DNA of 64,000 bases, from the NCBI GenBank assembly GCA_947396885.1, contig OX377206.1, forward strand, positions 44,003,631-44,067,630. Reading direction: 5' to 3'. This document shows, in pieces, positions 33,270 to 45,640 of this stretch; the first letter of the stretch is position 1, and each line of letters starts with the position of its first letter. This DNA comes from Heligmosomoides polygyrus polygyrus (lineage: Eukaryota > Nematoda > Chromadorea > Rhabditida > Heligmosomidae). The position numbers and the translations under genes were made by a program. The notes beneath the pieces are model-generated. The model was not told the origin of the DNA and searched no databases. It saw only the letters and a program-made list of their open reading frames with translations.

Positions 33270-34540
33270 CTCTGGTACTAGGATAACTTCCCCTCAGTTT
33301 TTTGCTTGTGTACGTCTAACGAGGAGTCAACAAACAGTAACAACAATATATCAAATTAGGAGTTTCTCGACATCCTACTTGAGTTTTTGAATCTGAGATT
33401 TAAGCTGAGATTCCTCGTTTTGAGTAGTACACTCCCCTCTCGTTATAACGCCTCCGGATAAGACGCTACTCTCGAAATAACGTTTTCTCTGGCCCGGCCA
33501 GCTTACCTTTACGCCAATACAACTCCGCTTAAGACACGTCGGATACAACGCTTGTATACGACGATACAGCGAAGGACGAATTATACGCCCGAATAATGCG
33601 GTGGTTCAGTGGATATGATGGCGAGTACAAGAGATGAGACAGAGTTTATTGAGAGACCAACTGGTCTATGTACAGGTGGAGCGAGAACATGACGGGGCTA
33701 GGATCGTCGACGACGACGATATTCGCTACTCCCGTTATAGCGCGGTTTTGAGAGAAACCCTGCGTTCAAAATGGCTCCCGTTATAACGCGACCCGCCCTC
33801 AGGTCCGGTTCTACACAGAAAGCGCCACTGTTCGTTTAGATTGTTAGCGTGCGCATTTTCAAGAATCATTTAGACTTTCATGTCCTGCGGTTTAAATTAT
33901 TTATTAGATATTCGTCGGTTGTAGACATAACTACCGACTAAAAACCCAAAGGTAGTGACGAGTTGTCCGCCGTCAATTGTACGAGTTTGTCCACAGTGGT
34001 CGGGAGATCGTTGCGGGACCACGCGACAGTCGACCCTGTTCAAACCAATGCGCCGTTGAATAGACCGCAATCATCCCTTCGAACATTTCCCTTCCGCGTT
34101 TTTTGTGTCTCTCAACCCCTTTATTCAAGTCTTTTCGGATTGTCGGTCGGAAATCATAATAATCGAGGAGGAAATCAAAAAAAAAGCATAACCCATTGAG
34201 GAAACTGGAAAACTGGCAGAAGAGGTGAAGGGGAGGGCGTATGTGTATTCCCGTAAGCTACAGTCGAATTACACATGTGAACACGTAGTAAACAGAGATG
34301 AGTTTTGATTAGCCCAGCTAGATACAAGAATTATATTACAGCACTTTACAGCTATCGTTTCTTACATTTGAGTGACTTTGCCTCGATCAAATTATAATCT
34401 TGGCTCTCCACTGCTCTTTGCAGGGGTCTTGTAAAGGGCATCAACTTTTAAAGTTCTCCCTATAAGCGTAAATTAGTTACCACACCCCTTCTAACCGACA
34501 TTCATACTACGAATGAAGCACGAGTAATATTGTTATGCCT
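33270..34540. other. non-coding stretch
   Basis: 33435-33790 repeatedly contains 'cgttataacgc'-type motifs. A repeat-Y fragment lies near 33960-34025. No gene is supported. Confidence 0.5.
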
Positions 34541-34550
34541 AGCTCGCTCA

Positions 34551-35096
34551 GAAGTCGTGAAGAAAACGAAGAACGTCCGACTCCGTGCCCACCTATTCGA
34601 CTCCACTGTTCTTCCTGCCCTAACATACGCCTCAGAGACCTGGGTTATACGTAAGCAGGATGAACACGCGATCAGCGTCGCGCAGCGTGGAATCGAGAGG
34701 ACGATGCTCGGAGTGACACGACTCACGCAAGTGAGAGAAGGCCTCCGGAGTTCCGAGCTTCGCCGACGTTCGAAGATCAGAGACGCTGTCGCATGGGCCA
34801 AGTCGTCGAAAATTAGGTGGGCCGGCCACGTAATGCGATTCGCAGACACCCGCTGGACGAGAGTCGTCACAGATTGGATTCCGCGGGATGTCAAAAGAAC
34901 ACCAGGACGCCCACCAACGCGTTGGTCGGACTTCTTCGTGAAAGCCCTGAACGACCGATATGACGCTCTTCGTGTCCCTCGAGCGAGGAGGATCCATTGG
35001 ACCACTCTGGCACGCGACAGGGACGAATGGAGACGCTGCTGGCGCCCGCTCGAGCAAGTCGATGATCAACGGGACGACAGGTGATACAGGTGATAC
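34551..35096 (+). mobile_element. RTE copy A3, 5'-truncated
   Basis: This 546-bp fragment holds only the C-terminal tail of the RTE A protein (from KKTKNVRLRAHLFDS to the stop at 35084) plus the 3' end with tandem 'ggtgataca' units. It is flanked by a 10-bp duplication AGCTCGCTCA (34541-34550, 35097-35106). The 5' truncation is the usual product of incomplete target-primed reverse transcription. Confidence 0.93.
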
Positions 35097-35280
35097 AGCT
35101 CGCTCATCAGTGAGACAGAAAAGAAGAGCTCATGTGATCCCGCAACGACCGCCGTAGTACTGTGGGAAAGATCGACCAATTCTTGGCGGACAATTCGTCG
35201 CACTCCTTGGCTATTTAGCCGCGAGTGTAGACATTGCGGGATTGCTTTAGTCGAAGTTATGGAAAGATGGTGCTTTGAGA

Positions 35281-35453
35281 CCGGGGGCCGGATTCATCAA
35301 AGTTACTGCAGTAACTTTAACGGAGAATTGTGAGCGAAAAGCTCAGATAACGTGGCTTATCGCTCGCCATATCGTTTGATAAGCCGCTGAGCTCTTCGCT
35401 TACAATTCTCCGTTAAAGCTACTGCAGTAACTTTGATGAATCCGGCCCCGGGT
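35281..35453. repeat. long hairpin, about 75-nt arms
   Basis: Left arm about 35281-35356 and right arm about 35379-35453 are inverted complements with a few mismatches (outer part ccggattcatcaaagttact). The centre holds a smaller inversion. It resembles a compact foldback MITE. Confidence 0.88.
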
Positions 35454-35584
35454 TTCAAGGGTCTTTTTTCCATGGGCTTCCGTTGGGTAGTTACGTACAC
35501 TACGCTCCGCACTCGCTCTTCTCGCTTGTTCGTAGTTACAAGTCGTTACCTTCGGTTTTGTCGCTGCGATCGTTTTTTTTTTTG

Positions 35585-36060
35585 TCGCTGTGGTCGATTC
35601 AGAAGACGTGCCGAACGCGTCGCTCAACGTGCCTGGGGATTCAGAAGAGGAGCCGAAGGCGTCGAACGTGTCTGTGGACTCAGATGACGTGTCGAGGCGT
35701 CGCCAGCGTGACTGGATATTCAGAAGAGGTGCCGAAAACGCCGTCGAACATGCCTATGGATTCAAAGACGTGTCGAACCGTCGCTTAATGTGCCTGGGGA
35801 TTCAGAAGAGGTGCCGAAAACGCCGTCGAACATGTCTATGGATTCAAAAACGTGTCGAGGCGTGGCCAACGTGACTGGGGATTCAGAAGACGTGTCCAAG
35901 GCGTCGTCCGCTAAGGGAGATCATTGAGGGTTAACCAGTACCAGTAAAGGGGAGTTTTCCAGTAAGGGGGGCCAGTAGTGGGGGACCAATACCAGTAATG
36001 GGGAGCAGTTCCAGTAAGGGGGTAGGGCAGTAGTAAGGGAGCAGTATCTGTAAGGGGTGT
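35585..36060. repeat. 48-bp minisatellite copy 3 and ccagtaagggg tract
   Basis: About seven units containing 'gattcagaagacgtgccgaa' (35590-35905), in the opposite orientation to copies 1 and 2. They are followed by repeated ccagtaNNgggg motifs (35935-36055). Units are in-frame multiples, giving an open frame with an Asp/Ser/Glu 16-residue periodicity that need not be coding. Confidence 0.8.
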
Positions 36061-39000
36061 TTATGATCGCCGACGGAAGTCCTTCACGTCAAGTAAGAGG
36101 TTCCGATCGGGGCCAATGTCGGTCGAGATTATCGATTTCCTGACCGGTGATTTCACCCGCGTCTAAAGCAACACAATAGTGGCGAGTCTTCCGGGTTGGA
36201 CGAGTTTTCGCACAGTATGCGGGCGATCGTTGCGGGACCCAACTGCTCCAATCAATCACCAAGAAACCAGCAGACGCCTATCAACCTTCATTTCGCTGGT
36301 GGGTAATATTTAATATCACTTACGCGCAATTCGTACGAATAGGCTTCTGCGCTCAGTAAGAATCTATGAAAGTTGAATTGAAAAAGGAGACGGATGCTAG
36401 GAATGGGCGCTAACTACAATACGAGCATGGAGGTGGAAGCAATGGAAAACCTCAGATTCCCTAAGAATGTTTGCAAATGTTTGCACTGTTGAGATGGGCA
36501 TGAGCTTCTCTTTGGCTGCTACTGGATAAGTGTCTATTGCTCATATGTTATGTTTGTTTTGAGGAACTGTCTGCCATGCACCTGTCCACATTGTTCATTG
36601 ACGGTGGCAATTTCATTTAAGCGGAGTTCTGCAGTAGATGGTTGAACGATTTTCTTAGTCTGATATAACGAACTGTGGCGCTATGGTAGTTGGGGGGATC
36701 GTCTTATAAAAAGTGTCGCTAGCACGAAAAAAGAGACGATGACACACTTGTAATAAAGAAAACAAACAAACAAGCTATTGCTCTGTTCTGTGCTCTAGAT
36801 TTGGGCAGGGGAAAGACTCCAGGATGTGGCTGGAAGTTCCCTCCCTTGCCTAATATGGAAGCAGACAAAATACGGATCTGTAATCGAAAATAAGAGATGG
36901 ACTGCATTTACGTTCGCTGTATGTACCTACTCGCCACACATGCACCCCATGGTGTGTTATGGTGACCCCTCCCCTAACTACCATAGCGCCTGAACTATTT
37001 TTTAAAGCAGAAATCTCGATTGCCTAAGGCTGCCCCACAACTTAGTTTCAAGCTTACAAGAGCGGCTGAAAATTAAATAGCCTACTCCAAATAACAGTGG
37101 ATTTGGTCTTGTACGCTCCGAAGCAACGTTTGAAACCTCTTGTGGCTAAGCTTTCCTTCTGTGCTGGCATCACCCACAACGTTGTGGCTGCAAGGAACAC
37201 AGCAACAGAATCTTCTTCGAATTCGAATGCTATAATTATTTATTGATGAAGAAGGCCTTTTTCGTTTCCATCTGCAGGTCCAAAAACAACAAAGAAACAT
37301 AAAATATGGATCTGTTTAAGAACGCCGGAAAATGGTTTCAGCAGAAGTGTCCTACCGCTTTTAATCCCGCTTAGAACCCTTATCTTTCCTTTGATGGAAC
37401 CTAAGAATCATAGGTTCATTTGGAGTTACCTCGCCAGGTCTACTAATAATCCTATTTATCGGGGCTCCACGAAAACTCGTCACTACTGTGTAGCTTTGGA
37501 CGCGAGTGGTGATTTCTGTTTGGGAGACACGCGGATATTATAGCCGACGGGAATGCTTCACAGTAGGCGGAAAGTTTCGATGGGAAGGGCAACATCGAGC
37601 GACATTGTTGATTACAGCTTGAAAGTGATGTTCCTTTGTCTGTCTGTTGATGTCGGTTAGGCAATTCGTGATTGCTGTAACTGTCCCGCGTGGAAAAAAT
37701 CAGTTTAACATAGTAATAGGAGCGGTGGGGATCCTCCGTTCTAACAAAAAGATTTTTCGTCGTGTGATCGAGCAGACACTCAGTACTTATCGAAAATTTT
37801 CGATTTTTGCCTGAGGTTGGCCACTATTCTGACGCCGATTGATGGAAGCTCCTTACTGTTACTGGATTCCTGCTGTTCAGACCATGGGATCTTCATGTGC
37901 CGTGGTCGTATAGGCTAATTGCTTTAATAGAAAGTTTACTACTTTCATCTCTAACATTTGGCACCTCAACCTCAAAGGAAAAACGGCAAAGGACGCCTAA
38001 AGCATCTCTTCAGGGTAGCCATTGTAGGTACGAGGGACCCTAAAAGGTGCGAAGAACGTAACAGGTCACGGCATCCAGTGAACGCAAAGGACAAGCGAGC
38101 AATTATTCGAATGCAAGGGGACCAACCATGGAATTGAGGGATCAATGTGGTTCTATTATTGGAAAAAATCTACTAGTTCCATTTAAAAGATGAAATGTTG
38201 AAGCTCAATAAGGTGATAACTTCATAAAAATATCAAGATTTGATAAAGTTGAATCAAAGAGGGAGATAAAATTCAAATGGCAACAAAAGCGAGTAGGTCA
38301 ACTTACAGGCAAATTTGGTGACCACTCCTCTGCTACCTGAACCCATTTGAGGGTATTGTATCATCCTGCTTATCAAGAAGGGTGCTTGTATCCTTAAGCA
38401 CAAGGCAACCTCCTTGAAGTAGCAAGTGATTATTAGGGGACGATGGAAATTGGGGAATCAGACGGGAAGTATGGGCAGAACATGTTCCTTTCGATCCCAC
38501 CGAGAATAACAGCTGATAGCTGAGAACCGCTGACGGTCGCGGCGCCTGCCCGTGACGACTCGCCCGCGTGGGCGGGGTTTCGAGGGAGGCGCGCCCAGTC
38601 GAGGTATCTAAGGCCGGCAGCAGAGTCTTGCGGGTGCCGCGGTCCCGCCATGACAACGGCGGGTGGTGCGGCGCCGCAAGGGCTGCTGTACGCAACACTG
38701 CGTACTTTTGCCGACAGTTACGACCTCTAAGAATGTCAGAGATGAAGTAAGCAGAACGCTTTTTCTTTTGTGAAGAAGCGTTTTCTAAGTCAAGTTAGGA
38801 GATCTTGAATCTAAGCCGCGAAATCTAATAGAACACTTCTTATAACTCAACAGTTCTGTGCCATTTTGCGCTTGCTCTCATTTTTGTCGATCTACCTCCG
38901 CTAAAATTTCCTCGTTTGACAAGCAGCTCGAAGATAATGTGGTAGCCCTTGTGATGAACGCATTCTCTCCGATGCCTTGTTAAGTTCGATAGGTCCGTCC

Positions 39001-39340
39001 GATGCAGTTATACCTGTACTAAAAAGAACGGTCTGCTTTCTTGTTGCATTTCTGTGCAAGGGTTTTCTTTAAACCTCAGACGACTAACTTGTGACTGGAA
39101 GGTCACGGAGATTTTCCAAGCAATTAAGGTTACCTAATATCGTGCTAAGCTTTTTGCGTTACATTCTGAGTGCAGGATTCCATACACCTGCGGTAGCCCT
39201 CGGGGACCTTTGCGTGCGGCGGCTCCGCGACAACTCGTCCGCGCCGCGGCTTCCACCACAGTGGCAGCGTGGGTCCCACTGCGGCGGGAGCGATATGGAC
39301 GAGTTCTCGGGGTGCTGCCGCGAGACTCTGTAGAGGCCCT
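36060..39340 (+). repeat. dispersed repeat X, copy 1 (composite)
   Basis: 36180-37400 matches 46280-47182 in the same orientation (for example gaggaactgtc at 36562 and 46632). 39045-39335 matches 58930-59445. In the second locus the BEL element separates the two parts. 37530-37735 is the same repeat as 20161-20345. No gene is supported within; 38330-38760 is GC-richer with open frames on both strands but no recognisable domain. Confidence 0.65.
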
Positions 39341-39359
39341 AAGAGGTACCTAACGTCCG

Positions 39360-39560
39360 GACCCCCAGCGTGCGGGCCACGCCAGGTTAGCCGGCTTCGC
39401 CGGCATCGCATTTGCGGGCCACGACGGCTAGCCGGCTCCGCCGGCAGGGCCACGCTAGGAACGTAGCCCAAACCTAGCTAGGGTTGCTTCCTCACCCAGC
39501 GTCGGTCGACGGCTCCGCCGGCAACCAACGCTGGGTAATGAAGCAACCCTAGCGTCGAGC
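39360..39560. repeat. ccggcttcgccggc hairpin cluster
   Basis: Several copies of the self-complementary 'gccggcttcgccggc' type motif occur here, plus a larger inverted pair (39478-39510 / 39520-39555, gctagggttgcttcctcacc mirrored). The motif is shared with the tandem array at 41265-41645. Confidence 0.8.
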
Positions 39561-39659
39561 TCGTTGAAACGTGCGCGTACTCCAGATTGGTTCCTAACTT
39601 GGTACCACTCACATCCCAGTACAGCACTCAGAAGAATGTCCTCTTCGTCTAGTGTTGGG

Positions 39660-41268
39660 TTCACAGCCTATTGCAGCTCATCAAGCCTAATGAAATGTCT
39701 GACATTTCTGTCCAGCCAGGAGGTGTGATAAATTCCAGAAATGGTGGCTTAAGACAAAAATGCTATACGCTTCTGTACATAGTATATTATGAAAACCTGG
39801 TCAAGCTAGTGCTGAAAATTGACGACCCTTAGGCAAGACTTGGTTAAAAACGTAGCCGTACCGAGCGCAGGTCCCAGCAACTGTCTTCGTTAGCCTGCCT
39901 TGGCCCACCACTGAAAATTGGAGAACCTGGGCAGGTAGAAAAAGCGTAGTAACCCGAGTAAATACGCCCGCACCATTGGCCACTGATTTTGAGGGAGCGT
40001 ACGGGAAGAATTATATACGAGAGTCTGGTGTAGTCAAGAACTGGGGTGGGACGGGAGCTTGATTTCCGCTGTTGACGAACCACTACCACTACTCATGCCT
40101 TCCTCCTTTATATATGGTGGGATTTTCTGTCTCTGATTTTCCTACCTCCAGTGCGTCAGAGAGAAATTCAGTATCGCGTTCAAAAGATCGATAACATTGA
40201 TCGACATTGACTGTCTGATCAAAACTCCCAATCAGCTGTGCCGCGTTTCCGTTGGCCAACACAGTCAGGCAACTCCCACATAGATCTCTATCTGTATTCA
40301 TAATCAGTTGCGTGTGCTTCGGCCATAAAGTTGGTCTCGTTCTGATCTTAGTATTTGACACAGCTCAATCTTCCAATAACTGTCTCCGCTCCGTCTCACA
40401 ACAGTATTATAAATTGTTGTCATAGTCAGAAGTACTAAAAATAATTTCGTAAATAATGCATAGTTCCATTAAGTATTGATCCACTTGCACGCTGCTTCGA
40501 TTGATTGCAGAAGTTGAACAACAAATACAGCAGTGAGGAACACACATATCCCCACCTTGGTGGTTCATGTAAGTGCGATAAATAGGAAGCGTGAGTGGGC
40601 GGGAGAAGCTGTTGCATGCGCTCAACCCAACGAACTTCGAATGGGAGAATCTTACTTACAGCGCACAGCTAAGAAGCAAGCATCAGTGCAATAAAAAAGA
40701 TATCGCTGTGCGCTCCAAAAGTTCACCGCAGATTTTATTCGATTAACAGCTTTTATTTGATTGAGAGTGTACATGCCACATGAACCACTAAACTGGGAAT
40801 CCAAGCGATAAGTAGGAAGCATGAGTGAGTGCGAGAAACGGATGCATGCGCGTAAGACAAAGAACTTAGAATAGTATAGAAAAATCCCGAACACAGCGGA
40901 GGTAGGAAGGAATGAGCTGTGACCTCGGCCGGAGCACACAGGCGGCAGAGCCGTACCCCGCAGCAACGCGACTTCAGCAGCACCGCAGGATACTGCAGGT
41001 CCACTAATTGAACGGTAGCGAGGACAGGAGCCTTCAAGGATGCCGGTTCGAGGCAGTAGCCACCCAACACGTGCGCGGACAGAGACGCGGGGCTGGCCTA
41101 TTTCGCAACGCCTCACGCGTCCTCCTCGGCAGCGGTGATTGCTCACTTCCCGGCTCTCCCCTTCGGATAGAGAAGTCATGCCGCAAATTTGGGTGGTTAA
41201 ACCATCGAGCCCGCGAAGTTTACGAAGTTCCGAAGAATTACGAAGTTCAGACAAAAAACCCTCCTCTA
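39660..41268 (-). repeat. left inverted arm flanking the recombinase
   Basis: Reverse complement of about 44215-45640. Conserved open frames exist (minus 40361-40089 matches plus 45226-45600 at the protein level), beginning MSN(T/I)(K/R)IRTR. A segment of about 230 bp (39795-40025) is present only in this arm. Confidence 0.78.
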
Positions 41269-41650
41269 TTATCTACCAGCGTCGGTTGCGGGCTTCGCCC
41301 TCTGGCCGGGCGGTCCGCGCTAGGCTAGCCGGCTTCGCCGGCGTCGTGTGTGGTGAGCCATGTGGGGTCAGCAACCCAACCCAACCTCTAGCCCGCTAGG
41401 GTCCCATAACCCAGCGTCGGTTGCGGGCTTCGCCCGCACCAGACTTTGGCCGGGCGGGCCACGTTAGGCTAGCCGGCTTCGCCGGCGTCGTGTGTGGTGA
41501 TCCATGTGGGGTCAGCAACCCAACCCAACCTCTAGCCCGCTAGGGTCCCATAACCCAGCGTCGGTTGCGGGCTTCGCCTGCGCCCGACTCTGGCCGGGCG
41601 GGCCACGCTAGGCTAGCCGGCTTCGCCGGCAACCGACGCTGAGTAAGGAA
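41265..41650. repeat. about 145-bp tandem repeat with GC hairpins
   Basis: Almost three direct units, each with 'cagcgtcggttgcgggcttc', 'gctagccggcttcgccggc' and 'aacccaacctctagcccgct'. The last unit ends in 'aaccgacgctg', the inverted complement of the unit start. Each unit can form two or three stable hairpins. Confidence 0.88.
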
Positions 41651-42715
41651 GCATCCCTAGCGTTGATAGCGAAAAAGTGCAGAAAAGAGTAACCGGCCGT
41701 AATTGTGCACAATGGAGAGAGATTCGGTATTTGAGGACAGATTCGTCAACAGAGTGGGGTAATGGTCAAGGTACGGCTGTAGACATAGAGGAAAATTGAA
41801 CGGAAGAAATGCCATCTGCGATGCAAAATAATAGTAAAAATGTGCAAAAAAGAGCAGCCGGTTGTCATACTGCACAGTGGAAAAGGATTCAATTTATTAT
41901 GGAGTCGTAGCTTCCCTGGTAGTGGGGTAGTGGTAAAAGTATGGCGGCAAACATAGAGGTAAATTGAAACAAAAAACGGCTTATGTGAATCAAAATTGCA
42001 AAAGAAAAATGCAGAATGGAGCAACCCATTGTCATACTGAACAGTGGAAGAGGATTCAATTTCTGTAGTAGCAGCAACCCTGGTAGTGGTAAAAGGTAGT
42101 GGTAAAATATGGCGGTAAAAACAGTGGAAGGTTGCACTACACAGAAGAGCTGGGAAGGAACACTGACGTATGAGCACTAGACACGTATTGAGAAGAGACC
42201 TCTTTCGAAATCACCCTACGTCAGGCAGTCGATGGTAGTCAATGGTAAACAACAGTGGTGATTGGGAAGAGACCTCTTTCGAAATCACCCTACATCAGGC
42301 AGTCGATGGCAGTCGATGGTAAACAACATTGGTGGGCAACTGTCAAGCGTCTTCGTTTTGCCTCCGCTACCTCTACGGCAAAACTTATGTTTTGAATTCG
42401 CACACAACGGGGGGGGGGGAGGCTTCATTTCGGCAACGAATCATGTGCACTGCGCACTCGGGCTCATGCCCTAATTAAACATACAGTTGGCTTATGCCAT
42501 ACAAATCACGTGTACTGCGAACTCGGGCTCATGCCCTACTAAACAGTTGGCTTATGCCATACGATATTAGTATGTTCCTGTGACCTGGTCGAGCTAGCTC
42601 CGGTCTTGAGCGGATGTCACTTTAACAGCATATAGTGTATCACAATACGGGGTTAACAGAAGTTATAGAAGCGTTCACATACAGAGATCACATTGGCACC
42701 GATGGGCAATTAGGA
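41651..42715. other. repetitive stretch
   Basis: 41680-42140 holds several degenerate direct units containing 'gtgcagaa', 'agcaaccNgttgtcatactg' and 'agtggtaaa' with a spacing of about 120 bp. 42190-42330 contains a doubled 'gaagagacctctttcgaaat', and 42455-42570 a doubled 'cgggctcatgccctaNt'. No gene. Confidence 0.6.
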
Positions 42716-42719
42716 ATGA

Positions 42720-43644
42720 CTATAAAGGTGTGGGTTCGACGTAGGATAAGAACGCTCTCTGGGTTTTCCATCTGCCAACCCTCATGACGTTTTCTGGAGC
42801 TATCCCCGCGCGGATCGCCGCTGTCGCGGCTCCACCTCTGAACGAATGTGTGGTAAGTTGTCGCGATCCAAGCCCTGCAGCCTGAAGAGTTTCCTTGATC
42901 CTGCGCGTGACGTAGTCTCTGGAAGGGGCTCCTCCCCGCTTGGAACTGAAAAGAAAGTCAAGCGCTGAGCATGTTTCGTTCAGCCTTTTGAACTGTTCCC
43001 ATAAAAGGAGCTTTCTTCCACCCAGGCGAAATGCCACTTGGGTTCCTATCCCTTGTTGGTCGACTTTTGACCTTTTCAGAAACAGCCACCAAACTGAATC
43101 GCCCTTAAAGGTGATATCCCCAAATTGAAGGGTGCATAATTCACTGACCCTTAAAAAGAAAAAAAAAACATCCATCAGGAGAATCATGGTTGCCCCTATA
43201 AGATCTATGGTAGAACTGGATTTAAGTGCCCATCCTACTACAGTTTCTATGTCCCCAGGTGTGGATTTTTTCCTGTGCACTACTGGTGGACGGGTTCTGT
43301 CTGCCCCTTTCAACAACGCTCTTTGCACTTCCTGATCGCCTGCAGGTAGGGGACCGAAAATATGACTGAGAGCAGCTATTTGGTAATGTAGCGACTTCAG
43401 TTTACCCTGGTCAATAAGCGACGCTAAAAATAAATTCCTAAGCTTATGTAATGCTGAAGCCGGCACATTCCACTTCTCAATAAAGTGGAAAAAAAATCCT
43501 CCCTAACCCTCTTATAGAGGAGAGCGTTCCTTTCGAGATACATGAATCGAAACAGGATAGAAGAATATTGCTAACGGAAGTTGGGAAGCCAACGCGCGTT
43601 GCCATCTCAGCGACTGCACATGCTGCTTCCCTTTTTGGATCCAT
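42720..43644 (-). pseudogene. tyrosine recombinase (DIRS/Crypton-like), one frameshift
   Basis: The likely start is ATG 43644 (MDPKREAACAVAEMATR). An N-terminal helical part (ISKGTLSSIRGLG, then HFIEKWNVPAS) resembles the SAM-like core-binding domain. The catalytic domain has Arg in FLRVSELCTL, Lys in LKRSKVDQQ, HxxR in THSFRGGAAT, Trp in VGRWKTQ and the nucleophile Tyr in FLSYVE. All are in the expected order, about 307 residues in total. An extra T in a run of eight near 43490 shifts the frame between the two parts. Such enzymes integrate DNA without a target duplication, as in DIRS/PAT retrotransposons and Cryptons. No RT or RNase H is seen nearby. It lies between two large inverted arms. 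Confidence 0.82.
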
Positions 43645-44009
43645 CGGGATATCTGGAACGAAAATGATGATGCCAATTAACTGGCCGTTACTGTGCTCTT
43701 GTGGTTCGGAAAGCGATGACCTGTGCTGTGAGGTCGGCCAGTGGCGCGCGGAATACCGTACCCTGCACCTGCGGATACGTGCCGTCTGGGCGCCTTGTAT
43801 CCCGGTGACCCATTTTCGGAGCACTCGGCGTATCTGCAGGGTACGCCGCCCGATACCGTCGGATATACCGTGTTCTGCCTGTGAGTATTTAAGGGGGGCA
43901 CTCTTGGCCGATATATGTATTTCTCTACATTTTCTACCTTTAGCTCTCTCATTCCTCAACTTGGATGGGTGGAGAGTCTCGAGCTGCCGAAATAGCCGGA
44001 ATGGGGACC

Positions 44010-44065
44010 ACTGACCTTGGTGGGCCCCGCCTTTTCGGCGGGTCCCCCCTTGGGGACGCTCTTTG
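44010..44065. repeat. GC-rich hairpin
   Basis: 'gggccccgccttttcggcgg' followed by 'gtcccccc' forms a stem with a TTTT loop upstream of the recombinase. Function unknown. Confidence 0.6.
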
Positions 44066-44214
44066 TGGCGAACTCAAAACCCCATTTTGGACAACTGGCA
44101 ACCGCACCGCAAACTTGGGTGATTAAACCGGCTAGCTAGCCAGTGTACGAATTGCGGGTGGCTGACATCGGACAAAAAACCCTTCCTCTTTTATATATGG
44201 GGGGATATCCCACC

Positions 44215-45640
44215 ATATATAATAGAGGAGGGTTTTCGTCTGTTCGTAATTCTTCGGAACTTCGTAAACTTCGCGGGCTCGATAGTTTAATCACCCAAGT
44301 TTGAGGCACGAATTCTCTCTCGGAAGGGAGCGAAGCGAGGTGAGCAATCGCCGCTGCCGATGAGGACACGCGAGGCGTTGCGAAATGGCTCTGTCCGCGC
44401 ACGTGTTGGGTGGCTACCGCCGCGAACTGGCCCTCTTGAAAGCTCCTGTCCTCGCTACCGTTCAATTAGTGGACCTGCAGTATCCTGCGGTGCTGCTGCA
44501 GTTGTGTTGCTGCGGGGTACGGCTCTGCCGCCTGTGTGGCTCCGGCCGAGGTCACAGCTCATTCCTTCCTACCTCCGCTGTGTTCGGGATTTTCCTATAC
44601 TATTCTAAGTTCTTTGTGTTGAGCGCATGCATCCGTTTCTCCCGCCCACTCATGCTTCCTCTTATCGCTTGGATTCCCAGTTTAGTGGTTCATGTGGCAT
44701 TTACACTCTTAATCAAATAAGGCTGTTAATCGAATAAAATCTGCGGTGAACTTTTGGAGTGCACGGCGCGATCTCGTCTTTCATTGCGCTGTATGTTTGC
44801 TTCTTAGCTGTGGGCTGTAAGTAAGATTCTCCCATTCGAAGTTCGTTGGGTTGAGCGCATGCATCAGCTTCTCCTGCCCCCTCACGCTTCCTATTTATCG
44901 CACTTACATGAACCACCAAAGTGGGGATATGTGCGTTCCTCACTGTTGTATTTGTTTTCCCACTTCTGCAATCAATCGAATAAAAGTCGCAACGTCTTGG
45001 AGGAGTGTTCAATTCGACGTGAACAGTTCTGTCGTAGCATTTGACTTGGATGCATATCACCCCCCCCCCCCCCGATATCAGAACGTAGGAGCGTACAAGT
45101 GAACCAATATTTAATGGAACTATGCAGTATTCACAAAATTATTTTTAGTACTTCTGCATGACTATGACAACAATTTATAATACTGTTGTGACACGGAGCG
45201 GAGGCAATTATTGGAAGATTGAGCTGTGTCAAATATTAGGATCAGAACGAGATCAACCTTATGGCCGAAGCATACGCAACTGATTATGATTACAGATAGA
45301 GGTCTATGTGGGAGTTGCCTGACTGTGTTGGCCGACGGATGCGCCCCACAGCTGATTGGGAGTTTTGATCAGACAGTCAGTATCGATCAATATTATCGAT
45401 CTTTTGAACGCGATACTGAATTTCTCTCTGACGCACTGGAGGTAGGAAAATCAGAGGCAGAAACTCTCACCATATATAAAAGAGGAAGGCATCAGTCAGT
45501 GCCTGTAGTGGTTCGTCAACAGCGGAAATCAAGTTCCTGTCCCACCCTCCAGTTCTTGACCCTATACTATGTGCAGAAGAGGATAGCATTTTTGTCTTAA
45601 CCCACCATTTCTAGGATTCATCACACCTCGTGACTTAAAG
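44215..45640 (+). repeat. right inverted arm flanking the recombinase
   Basis: Reverse complement of about 39660-41268, lacking the 230-bp segment of that arm. It has an extra piece of about 95 bp (44990-45085) that includes a run of C. The start region (44190-44380) contains the same module as 41100-41270 and 45745-45905, with 'gcgggctcgat' and 'cttcgtaaacttcg'. Confidence 0.78.

Noticed and set aside
35590..35874. Acidic repetitive protein encoded by the 48-bp minisatellite
   Set aside because: The array also occurs in other orientations and contexts with the frame broken; no start or splice signals support translation.
33963..37300. A CRISPR-like arrangement of regularly spaced repeats
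   Set aside because: Repeats here are dispersed or tandem without unique spacers of constant length, and the DNA is eukaryotic.
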